A DNA stretch of 8,663 nucleotides, taken from the NCBI GenBank assembly GCA_021799555.1, contig JAJZAG010000151.1, positions 1 to 8,663 on the forward strand, written 5' to 3'. Position 1 is the stretch's first letter, and each line of letters opens with the position of its first letter. The notes under the pieces are model-generated. The model saw only the letters and a program-made list of their open reading frames with translations. It did not search any database and was not told where the DNA came from. Position numbers and translations under genes: made by a program. Positions 1 to 5,961 of the stretch are shown here, piece after piece. This DNA is from Deltaproteobacteria bacterium. Its GTDB lineage: Bacteria; Desulfobacterota; Binatia; Binatales; Binataceae.

Positions 1-3
1 TGC

Positions 4-14
4 GTCAATTTGAC
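4..14. promoter_or_regulatory. Short perfect dyad (possible operator)
   Basis: The 11 bases GTCAATTTGAC form a perfect inverted repeat of 5-base arms around one central base. The site is AT-rich against GC-rich surroundings and lies about 60 bases beyond the stop codon of the minus-strand ATPase. It resembles a regulator half-site pair for a gene beyond the left edge, but a dyad this short can occur by chance. No gene is visible between 1 and 74. Confidence 0.2.
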
Positions 15-36
15 ACTTACTCTATTGCCTCGCGCA

Positions 37-56
37 GAATCGCGCAAGCGCGATTT
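37..56 (-). terminator. Hairpin after the ModC-like gene, possible terminator
   Basis: AATCGCGC (38-45) and GCGCGATT (48-55) are perfect reverse complements separated by two bases, and a ninth wobble pair (37/56) is possible. In RNA this gives a stable, almost uninterrupted stem. It starts 19 bases after the ATPase stop codon, where a transcript end or a 3'-protecting hairpin would be expected. No U-run follows on the minus strand, so it is not a classical intrinsic terminator. Confidence 0.35.
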
Positions 57-74
57 CGTCCACGACCGCAGCCG

Positions 75-1094
75 TTATTGATGCGGAATGCGCACCCAAA
101 TCGAAGCGCCCTCGAAGAGCGCCGGCCCGGCCGCGCCCGCGACCCAGGCGCGTAACTCGAGGCCTGCGCTGAGCGTGAGCGCGAAGCCGTCGCCGTCGCG
201 CTCGATTGCGACGATTCGCGCCGCGATCGCGTCGCCGTCTTCGCCCGCAGCCCCTGCGTCGCGAAGTTCCGCGCCTTCGGCGATGAGGGCCGGCGCCGCG
301 CCGCCCGCCGGATCGACCTTTAGCACCATTGCGCGCGCACACAACGCGAGTCGGGCTTCGCCGTGTTCAGCGGGGCTGTTATCGGCGCCGAGGCTGGCGG
401 TCTTGAGAAACCGCGCGACCATCGCGGAAGCGGGCTTCGCAAACACTTCCCGCGGCGCGCCGGTTTGGATCACCGCTCCGCCGATTAGAATCGCAACGCG
501 GTCGCCGAGCGCCAGCGCTTCGGAGAAACTGTGCGTAACGTGAATCGTCGTGGTGCCAAGTTCGCGATGCGTCGCGCGCAGTCGCTCGCGCAGCGCATGG
601 CGCGAGTTCGGATCCAACGCCGCCATCGGCTCGTCGAGCAGCAGCAGCACGGGACTTGCCGCCAGCGCTCGAGCCAGCGCAACGCGCTGGCGCTCGCCGC
701 CTGACAGTCCGCGCGGCATCCGGTCCAACAGCGGCTCGATTTCCAGCATCCGCGCGATCCGCGCGATCGCTCCCGCGCGTTCGGCGCGGGCGATGCGATG
801 GGCTCCGTAAGTAAGGTTGGCGCGAACATCGAGATGCGGGAACAACAGGCTGTCCTGATAAAGGAACCCGATTCGCCGCGCCTCGGGCGCGCTCGCCGTA
901 ATATCATGCGCGTCCATAAGAATGCGTCCCGATGAAGGTTCGCGCAGTCCTGCGATCGTTTCGAGCGTGAGCGTTTTTCCGGCGCCGGTTGGCCCGAGGA
1001 TGATCAAGTACTCGCCGTCACCGGCTTCAAGCGTGACCGGACCGAGGCGGAAATCACCCGCGCTGACGCGAATCTCTTGAAGCCGCAGCCGCAT
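75..1094 (-). CDS. ABC transporter ATP-binding protein, molybdate/tungstate (ModC/WtpC-like) type
   Basis: This is the cytoplasmic ATPase of an ABC importer; the family powers uptake of oxyanions or other small solutes. In the 339 residues seen: Walker A GPTGAGKT (34-41), Q-loop Gln 80 in LYQDSLLFPH, signature LSGGERQRVALARAL (from 130), Walker B LLLLDEP (150-156) with Ala-Leu-Asp D-loop, and H-loop His 188 in VTHS. A C-terminal extension of about 100 residues ends in a TOBE-like beta-rich part (about 275-339). TOBE domains bind oxyanions or regulate transport in ModC-type proteins. I chose the ATG at 1094 because the family fold begins right after it. An upstream in-frame ATG at 1130 would only add an Arg/Ala-rich leader; neither start has a clear SD. 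The gene is divergent from the acyl-CoA dehydrogenase, and no permease or binding protein is adjacent, so the substrate is uncertain (sulfate, spermidine or Fe3+ ATPases are relatives). Confidence 0.9.
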   Translation of the reverse strand: MRLRLQEIRVSAGDFRLGPVTLEAGDGEYLIILGPTGAGKTLTLETIAGLREPSSGRILMDAHDITASAPEARRIGFLYQDSLLFPHLDVRANLTYGAHRIARAERAGAIARIARMLEIEPLLDRMPRGLSGGERQRVALARALAASPVLLLLDEPMAALDPNSRHALRERLRATHRELGTTTIHVTHSFSEALALGDRVAILIGGAVIQTGAPREVFAKPASAMVARFLKTASLGADNSPAEHGEARLALCARAMVLKVDPAGGAAPALIAEGAELRDAGAAGEDGDAIAARIVAIERDGDGFALTLSAGLELRAWVAGAAGPALFEGASIWVRIPHQ

Positions 1095-1227
1095 CGCGAC
1101 GACACTAGCACGCCGCGCGCGCCGCTCCATCGCGTCGCGCAGGCGCGGGCGATGGCGCTCCGATGCCGCGATTTGCTACAGGCATCTTGAATGGCCGCGG
1201 CGCCGGCTTGTGCGGTGGACGCGTGGC

Positions 1228-1233
1228 AAGGAG
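1228..1233 (+). promoter_or_regulatory. Ribosome binding site of the acyl-CoA dehydrogenase
   Basis: AAGGAG lies 8 bases before the ATG at 1242 and 5 bases before an adjacent in-frame GTG at 1239. It rules out the longer reading-frame start at 1191, whose extra N-terminal residues do not resemble the family. I see no convincing -35/-10 pair in the 147-base divergent spacer 1095-1241. Confidence 0.75.
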
Positions 1234-1241
1234 TTAAAGTG

Positions 1242-2390
1242 ATGGATGAAGTTCAGGATCGCGACATAATCGCCGCCGTGCGCGGGTTCGTCGAGCGCGA
1301 GGTGATTCCCTTCGCCTCGGACTTCGAACATCGCGACGAGTATCCGCACCCTATGGTCGCAGGGCTCAAGTCACTCGGTCTGTTCGGCGCGACGATTCCC
1401 GCCGAGCATGGCGGACTCGGACTTTCGTTCGCCACCTATGCGCGCGTGATGGAGGAACTGTCCCGCGGATGGATGAGCCTGGCGGGCGTGATCAACAGCC
1501 ATCTCATCATGGCGTTCATCATCACCCATCACGGCACCGCCGCGCAGAAGGAGTACTTCCTGCCCGCGATGGCGCGCGGGGACAAGCGCGGCGGTCTTGC
1601 CTTGACGGAGCCGCATGCCGGCAGCGACGTGCAATCCATCCGCACAACCGCGGTCCGGCGTGGCGACGATTACGTCCTGAAGGGAAGCAAGATGTTCATC
1701 ACCAACGCGCGCAACGGCACGATGCTGGCCGTCGCGGCCAAGACCGACCCGCTCGCGAAACCTGCATACGCTGGAATCAGCATGTTCGCGGTCGAGAAGA
1801 ACGACGCGGGGCCGGCAGTCGGCGCCAATCTCAAAAAGCTCGGCTACAAGGGAATCGACACCTGCGAGGTCACGCTCGACGATCTCGCCGTTCCGGCGGC
1901 GAATCTGATCGGCGGCGCTGAGGGCCTTGGCTTCAAACAGGTCATGAGCGCGCTCGAAGTCGGGCGCATCAATGTGGCCGCTCGCGCGGTCGGAGTGGGG
2001 CAGGCCGCTTTCGAGACCGCGATCCATTACGCGCAGCAGCGGACCGCCTTCGGCAAACCGATCTGTGAGCATCAGGCAGTGCAGTTGCTGCTGGCCGACA
2101 TGGGCACGGGCGTCGAGGCCGCGCGGCTGATGGTCGCCAACGCCGCGCGCAAGAAAGATGCGGGCGAGCGCTGCGACGTCGAGGCCGGAATGGCGAAGCT
2201 GTTTGCCTCCGAGGCGTGCGCGAAGATCTCACTCGATGCGATGCGCGTCCTGGGCGGCTATGGTTTCATGCAGGAGTTTCCGGTCGAACGCTTCTATCGC
2301 GACGCACCGCTGATGATGATCGGCGAAGGCACCAACGAAATTCAGGCGCTGGTCATCGCCCGCGGCCTGCTGGCGCGCTACCCCGCATAG
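1242..2390 (+). CDS. Acyl-CoA dehydrogenase
   Basis: A FAD flavoenzyme that oxidises an acyl-CoA thioester to the 2,3-enoyl-CoA and passes electrons to electron-transfer flavoprotein, in fatty-acid or branched-chain/aromatic acid breakdown. The 382-residue length is typical. Seen: N-terminal helical domain (1-115), signature 1 LTEPHAGSD (121-129), middle beta domain to about 220, and C-terminal helical domain with QQRTAFGKPI (265-274, FAD contact region). The late motif GGYGF...PVERFYRDA is followed by GEGTNEIQ, where Glu 362 aligns with the catalytic base of medium/short-chain enzymes. One departure is Arg 335 where the QxxGGxG motif normally has Gln. The start is set by an AAGGAG SD. The chain-length preference cannot be read from sequence. 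The gene appears to stand alone: the ATPase is divergent and the hydrolase converges on it with 15 bases between stops. Confidence 0.95.
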   Translation: MDEVQDRDIIAAVRGFVEREVIPFASDFEHRDEYPHPMVAGLKSLGLFGATIPAEHGGLGLSFATYARVMEELSRGWMSLAGVINSHLIMAFIITHHGTAAQKEYFLPAMARGDKRGGLALTEPHAGSDVQSIRTTAVRRGDDYVLKGSKMFITNARNGTMLAVAAKTDPLAKPAYAGISMFAVEKNDAGPAVGANLKKLGYKGIDTCEVTLDDLAVPAANLIGGAEGLGFKQVMSALEVGRINVAARAVGVGQAAFETAIHYAQQRTAFGKPICEHQAVQLLLADMGTGVEAARLMVANAARKKDAGERCDVEAGMAKLFASEACAKISLDAMRVLGGYGFMQEFPVERFYRDAPLMMIGEGTNEIQALVIARGLLARYPA

Positions 2391-2405
2391 GAAATCGCGG
2401 CACGA

Positions 2406-3143
2406 TTACATCAGGGCGAACTCGTGCAGGGCGCGGGCGCACTCGGCGGGCTGCGTGAACATGATTTCGTGGCCGCACTTCACTACTTTGATCGCGGGGT
2501 TCTTTAGACGGCTTGAAAAGTGCGGATGCCAATTCGCCGCCCCGGCGACCGGGGTCGCGTCGTTCTCGCAGACAAGGTAGCCGGTCGGCACGCCCGAAGC
2601 GTGAAACGCTTTCATGGGAACCGGATCGATCGCCGGGCCCCAAGGCTGCGGGCATAGCGAGGCGTCGATCCATTTGCGCATTTCCGGCGGCACGTCGTTC
2701 ATCAACCCTTCGTAAAACTGCGGACCCATCGCCTCGACCGGAAGCGATCGATCGGCCCGCGACGTAATCAGGTCGAGCATCGGCTTGGTCGCCGGGTTCG
2801 CCGGGTCGGTGAGGCGCTCGCCGTCGAGCGGGACTATTGCGCTGACAAATACGGTGCGCTTAATGCGTGACGCAATACGTGCAGTGACACCCGAAATGGT
2901 GAGTCCGCCAAGGCTGTGGCCAGCCAGCACGATCCCGCGTAGTTCGCGCTTTTCGATGAAGCGCACAACGCTATCGACGTAGGTTTGCAACGTTATCTTG
3001 GCGCGATCGGCATAATTCTGCCCATGCCCTGGGAGATCGACCGCATAGGCGCGGTCACCAAGCTTCTCAAGTTGATTCACAACAGCCGCCCAGCACCACG
3101 CACCGTGCCATGCGCCATGTACAAGCACGAATGTCTCAGCCAT
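2406..3143 (-). CDS. Alpha/beta-fold hydrolase, methylesterase/hydroxynitrile-lyase-like
   Basis: A predicted soluble serine hydrolase of 245 residues, the usual length for this subfamily. Seen: the N-terminal strand and oxyanion segment FVLVHGAWHGAWCW (5-18), the nucleophile elbow GHSLGG with Ser 77, a cap region (about 105-175), the acid Asp 195 in YLVCENDATP, and His 225 in KCGHEIMF. The triad is therefore complete. The HGAWHGAWCW block is characteristic of the plant methylesterase/hydroxynitrile-lyase-like group and its bacterial relatives, which act on small esters or other carbonyl compounds. The natural substrate is unknown. The ATG at 3143 is chosen because GGAGGA ends 8 bases before it; the open frame extends further upstream to 3296, but that part is not family-like. 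No signal peptide is seen. Its 3' end converges with the acyl-CoA dehydrogenase, and its 5' end is divergent from a small membrane protein. Confidence 0.92.
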   Translation of the reverse strand: MAETFVLVHGAWHGAWCWAAVVNQLEKLGDRAYAVDLPGHGQNYADRAKITLQTYVDSVVRFIEKRELRGIVLAGHSLGGLTISGVTARIASRIKRTVFVSAIVPLDGERLTDPANPATKPMLDLITSRADRSLPVEAMGPQFYEGLMNDVPPEMRKWIDASLCPQPWGPAIDPVPMKAFHASGVPTGYLVCENDATPVAGAANWHPHFSSRLKNPAIKVVKCGHEIMFTQPAECARALHEFALM

Positions 3144-3151
3144 CGTAAGGA

Positions 3152-3157
3152 TCCTCC
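3152..3157 (-). promoter_or_regulatory. Ribosome binding site of the alpha/beta hydrolase
   Basis: On the minus strand this reads GGAGGA, 8 bases before the ATG at 3143. It fixes the start and rules out the open-frame extension to 3296. Confidence 0.8.
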
Positions 3158-3178
3158 ACAATCCGTCACTAAACATAA

Positions 3179-3192
3179 ACCTCTCTCGAGGT
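3179..3192. promoter_or_regulatory. Inverted repeat in the divergent spacer (possible operator)
   Basis: ACCTC (3179-3183) and GAGGT (3188-3192) are perfect reverse complements around TCTC. The element lies in the 98-base spacer between the divergent hydrolase and small membrane protein genes, next to the only AT-rich run there (3166-3179), which could hold a -10 element for the hydrolase. A shared operator is possible. The arms are only 5 bases, so support is weak. Confidence 0.2.
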
Positions 3193-3228
3193 GCAATGCT
3201 TGGACCGATCATTGCGTCTTTCGGTCGT

Positions 3229-3233
3229 GGAGG
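3229..3233 (+). promoter_or_regulatory. Ribosome binding site of the small membrane protein
   Basis: GGAGG, 8 bases before the ATG at 3242. This is the main reason to treat the short frame downstream as a gene and to start it at 3242 rather than at the upstream ATG in the same frame, whose extra residues lack support. Confidence 0.55.
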
Positions 3234-3241
3234 CGGTGAGC

Positions 3242-3559
3242 ATGGACGCGAAACAAATCTCGCTGGCGCATCGCGGCCTCGAAGCGAAAACCGCACATTT
3301 CATTCTCGCCATGGTCCTGAGCCTGTTGTTTGCGATCGTAACCTGGCGATGGGCGGCTTTGGTGAATCCGCGCATTTGGACGGTCTGGGAGGACTCCGGC
3401 GCCACCGTCAGTCAGCCGGTGGCATTCACGGCGCACACGCGCCGATCAGCCGGCAACGTCGCCCCAGTGAAACAATCAGGTGCGCGGCGGAAACAGATAT
3501 CGAAGGCGATGCTTCTGCGGATGCTTGCGCTGGGATTTGCGGGATCGCGCGCGCGCTGA
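3242..3559 (+). CDS. Small predicted single-span membrane protein, unknown function
   Basis: I do not recognise a family for this 105-residue product. It has a short polar N-terminus (1-18), one clear hydrophobic helix at about 19-42 that includes FILAMVLSLLFAIVTW, then a soluble tail. The tail has a Trp-rich stretch (WTVWED, 46-51) and ends in a strongly basic part (Arg/Lys from 67 on) with a short second hydrophobic patch near 90-100. There is no cysteine and no catalytic motif. Support for it being real comes from the GGAGG SD at ideal spacing and the fact that it fills an otherwise empty 440-base stretch between two minus-strand genes. Evidence against is its short length and lack of recognisable homology. 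It is divergent from the hydrolase and ends 24 bases from the stop of the adaptor gene. Confidence 0.5.
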   Translation: MDAKQISLAHRGLEAKTAHFILAMVLSLLFAIVTWRWAALVNPRIWTVWEDSGATVSQPVAFTAHTRRSAGNVAPVKQSGARRKQISKAMLLRMLALGFAGSRAR

Positions 3560-3576
3560 ATCACGCCAATCAGCGC
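3553..3576. terminator. Hairpin at the convergent junction, possible bidirectional terminator
   Basis: GCGCTGA (3553-3559, including the stop codon of the small plus-strand gene) pairs with TCAGCGC (3570-3576) across a 10-base loop, giving a perfect 7-bp stem. It sits exactly between the convergent stops of the small membrane protein and the HlyD-like adaptor. There is no T-run on either side, so termination strength is doubtful. Confidence 0.3.
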
Positions 3577-3583
3577 CGCGGCG

Positions 3584-4792
3584 TCACGACGCGAGCGGTG
3601 TAACGGGCTGTCCGTCGGCCAGATTGGCGGGGGGCGCGATGATCACCGTTTCGCCGCCGGATAATCCCTGCGTCACCTGGACTCCATCCTGAAATTCGCG
3701 GCCCAGTGAAATCTCGACGCGATGCGCCGCAGCGCCGCGTACCGTCCACACGTAGCTGCGCGATCCGTCGGTAACGATCGCCTTTTTCGGCACCAGGACC
3801 AGCGGAGATTCCTGCCGCGCCGGCGCCGCGACCAGGAACGTAACCTTTGCGCTCATTTCCGGCTTGATAATCGCGAGGTCGGGCTTGATGATATGGACCT
3901 CGACTTTGACCGTGCCTTTCTGACGGTCGGCCGCGGGATAAACTTTGACCAGCTTCGCGTCAAACGGTGTGCCGGGATAAGCGTCGAGCGTGACGACGGC
4001 GGGACTGCCGATTCCGACCTTGGCGATATCGCTTTCATTGATATCGACTTCGGCGCGCATGTCATCGGTATCGGCGAGCTGCGCGATATCGGTCATTCCC
4101 TCGTCAGAGGCGACCGCGTTTCCGTAGCTGATCATCGAGCCGACTTCGCGGTATTTCTTGAGGACGATTCCGTTTATCGGCGAGCGGATGAAGCACTGAC
4201 TGACGTTGAACTTTGCAAACGCGATTTGGGCTTCGGCCTTTTTCAGATTGGCTTCGTCCACGGCGAGAGCGTTGACGGCCATGTCGTATTGATCGCGCGA
4301 CTCGACGTGATTCATGTAGAGCTCGCGCTGGCGGGCGGCCTGCGCGCGCGCGAGCGCGACGTTGGCGACGGCGAGTTTGCGATCGGCGAGCGCCTGGTTC
4401 AGTTGGGCGACATAGTCGCGGTCGTCGATCTTCGCGAGCAAGTCGCCTTTCTTGACGTGCTGGCCTTCCTGAATCGGCTCTTCGACGATCTGGCCGAGAA
4501 TCTGCGCGCCAATCGTGATGTACTTCTCGCGAGTCACGATATAGCCCGATCCGGTCAGGACCGCACCCGCCTGGCCGGGCTCGCGCATTGAGACGATGGC
4601 CGTCTGCACTTCGGTCGGACGGCCCAGAGTCTTCGTATAGACATAGTAGCCGGCGGCGGCGATCGCTCCGACCGCCGCCACAGCGATCGCGGCGGGAACG
4701 AGCCTGCTTCGGCGGGCGGTCTCGGCGCCGCGCTTTATCCGGAGCGACTCCAGCTCGCGAATATTTGGCGGTCGCGATTGTTCGCCGGCCAT
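3584..4792 (-). CDS. HlyD/MacA-like periplasmic adaptor (membrane fusion protein)
   Basis: A periplasmic adaptor that would join an inner-membrane ABC exporter to an outer-membrane channel. In 402 residues: cytoplasmic N-terminus rich in Arg/Lys, one membrane anchor at about 31-52 (Ala-rich, then GYYVYTK), first lipoyl half (about 95-122, IVEEPIQEGQHVKKGDLLAKID), a coiled-coil hairpin (about 125-195), second lipoyl half with IRSPINGIVLKK (202-213), a beta-barrel (about 240-320) and a membrane-proximal domain to the end. This is the full order for the family. There is no lipobox; the protein is held by an uncleaved anchor. The start is set by AAGGAG 8 bases upstream. That SD lies in the final codons of the upstream permease gene and the two genes are 4 bases apart, so translation is probably coupled. 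It is the last gene of the exporter operon. Confidence 0.93.
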   Translation of the reverse strand: MAGEQSRPPNIRELESLRIKRGAETARRSRLVPAAIAVAAVGAIAAAGYYVYTKTLGRPTEVQTAIVSMREPGQAGAVLTGSGYIVTREKYITIGAQILGQIVEEPIQEGQHVKKGDLLAKIDDRDYVAQLNQALADRKLAVANVALARAQAARQRELYMNHVESRDQYDMAVNALAVDEANLKKAEAQIAFAKFNVSQCFIRSPINGIVLKKYREVGSMISYGNAVASDEGMTDIAQLADTDDMRAEVDINESDIAKVGIGSPAVVTLDAYPGTPFDAKLVKVYPAADRQKGTVKVEVHIIKPDLAIIKPEMSAKVTFLVAAPARQESPLVLVPKKAIVTDGSRSYVWTVRGAAAHRVEISLGREFQDGVQVTQGLSGGETVIIAPPANLADGQPVTPLAS

Positions 4793-4796
4793 CTCG

Positions 4797-5960
4797 CTAG
4801 CTCCTTCTCAGCGCCTCGACTACGCGCATCCGCATCGCCTGCCGCGCGGGCAGCCATCCGCCGAAGACTCCCATCAGCGCAGAAAAGACCAGCGCCTCAA
4901 GCATGATCGCAAAGGTCACTCGGAAATTGAACGCCATCGTCGAGAAGGTGACGAAGTTTCCGAAGGTGGTCGAGAATCCATTGATCGGCATCGCCAGCAG
5001 GATTCCGATCGCGCCGGCCGCCGTTGCCAGGATTACCGACTCTATTAGGAAGCACAGCAGAACCGATCCCGGGCTGAACCCGAGTGCGCGCAGTGTGCCG
5101 ATTTCCGAGGTGCGTGCTGACACCGCTGCGTACATCGTGTTCATCGCGGCGAACACCGCGCCGATGCCCATGACGATGGCGACGATCATGCCAAGCCAGT
5201 TCATCTGGCGTGCGACCACCGCTTGTTCCTTGTAGTACTCGGGCTCGGTTTCGGCCTGGAGATTGATTCGCGGGTCGTCGGCGATTCGGTTGATCAGCGC
5301 GTCCGTGTCGGCTCCTGGCGCCATCTTGAGCCGCACCGCTGCGTAGTAGGCGCCACGCTGCGCGTCGTCCTGCACATTATGGATATCGGCCCAGACCTCG
5401 GACTCGAACGAGCTTCCGCCGGCGCTGAAAATTCCGACAACTTTCCACGCGCCGCGTCCGAAATGCATTGTCGAGCCGACTTTCGCGTCGGCGTAGCGGC
5501 CCACCAGCCCCTTGCCGACGGTCACTTCGCCGAGCGCCGGACGAAACATCCGTCCCGCGATAATGTGAACCTTCGAATGCACCTCGAGCGCGATCGGCAG
5601 AACGCCGCGCACGACAATATTGTCGCTCGAGCCATGGGTGCGCCGCATCAGGACCTGCACCGGCAGCTCCGGCGAAATCATGGGATTTCCGGCGGGGTCG
5701 CGGCGAATCTGCGGCAGGAATTTCATCGCCTCGAACTGATCGAGATTGATCGCTGAGTAGGTTTCGGTGGTTGCGCCCTTGCGCAGCACGATCATGTTGT
5801 CGGATTCGCCGGTATCGCTGATCATTGTTCCCAGCCCCGCGACCATTGCCATTGTGACGACGAATACCGCCACCACCAAGGCGATTCCGCCCGCAGTCAT
5901 CCCCGTCGAGACGCGGCGCACGAGCAGGCTGCGCACGTTGTATTTGAGCGGAATCGCCAT
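4797..5960 (-). CDS. FtsX-like ABC permease 2 (MacB-type)
   Basis: Inner-membrane permease of 387 residues with the MacB/LolC layout: helix 1 at about 21-43, a large periplasmic domain (about 44-252), then helices at about 254-279, 299-323 and 348-370. The loop after helix 2 carries SARTSEIGTLRALGF (281-295), the conserved FtsX coupling segment contacting the ATPase, and the end has the usual WLPARQAMRMRVVEALR. It has no ATPase domain, unlike Escherichia coli MacB. I chose the ATG at 5960. It follows the TGA of permease 1 by one base, with GGTGG (5967-5971) as SD inside the end of that gene, which implies translational coupling. A longer frame to 6041 starts at TTG inside permease 1 and is Arg-rich non-family sequence. 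It likely pairs with permease 1. Confidence 0.92.
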   Translation of the reverse strand: MAIPLKYNVRSLLVRRVSTGMTAGGIALVVAVFVVTMAMVAGLGTMISDTGESDNMIVLRKGATTETYSAINLDQFEAMKFLPQIRRDPAGNPMISPELPVQVLMRRTHGSSDNIVVRGVLPIALEVHSKVHIIAGRMFRPALGEVTVGKGLVGRYADAKVGSTMHFGRGAWKVVGIFSAGGSSFESEVWADIHNVQDDAQRGAYYAAVRLKMAPGADTDALINRIADDPRINLQAETEPEYYKEQAVVARQMNWLGMIVAIVMGIGAVFAAMNTMYAAVSARTSEIGTLRALGFSPGSVLLCFLIESVILATAAGAIGILLAMPINGFSTTFGNFVTFSTMAFNFRVTFAIMLEALVFSALMGVFGGWLPARQAMRMRVVEALRRS

Positions 5961-5961
5961 T

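Noticed and set aside
751..768. Tandem 9-base repeat CGCGCGATC
   Set aside because: It lies inside the ATPase gene, encodes part of an Ala-Ile-Ala-Arg helix and is explained by codon use.
22..907. Other frames over the ModC-like gene (for example 88-543 plus, 485-907 minus)
   Set aside because: They overlap the ATPase motifs in other frames and give low-complexity Arg/Ser/Ala products.
1095..1130. Upstream ATG (1130) for the ModC-like ATPase, and a TAGTGT word near 1101-1106 as a leaderless promoter
   Set aside because: The extra 12 residues are Arg/Ala-rich and not family-like, and no matching -35 element is found at proper spacing.
1191..1241. Longer acyl-CoA dehydrogenase from ATG 1191
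   Set aside because: The AAGGAG SD lies inside this extension and points to 1242 (or GTG 1239); the added residues are not family-like.
1371..2072. A 233-codon minus-strand frame opposite the acyl-CoA dehydrogenase
   Set aside because: Antisense to a clear gene, no family features, Arg/Asp/His-rich composition typical of a shadow frame.
2400..2427. Inverted repeat GCACGA / TCGTGC as a terminator for the dehydrogenase
   Set aside because: Only 6 bp with a 16-base loop, extending into the hydrolase coding region and with no T-run.
3722..4591. A 289-codon open frame on the plus strand opposite the HlyD-like adaptor
   Set aside because: It lies entirely antisense to a gene with full family architecture. 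The product is rich in Asp/Arg/His with no recognisable domain, as expected from GC-rich antisense frames.
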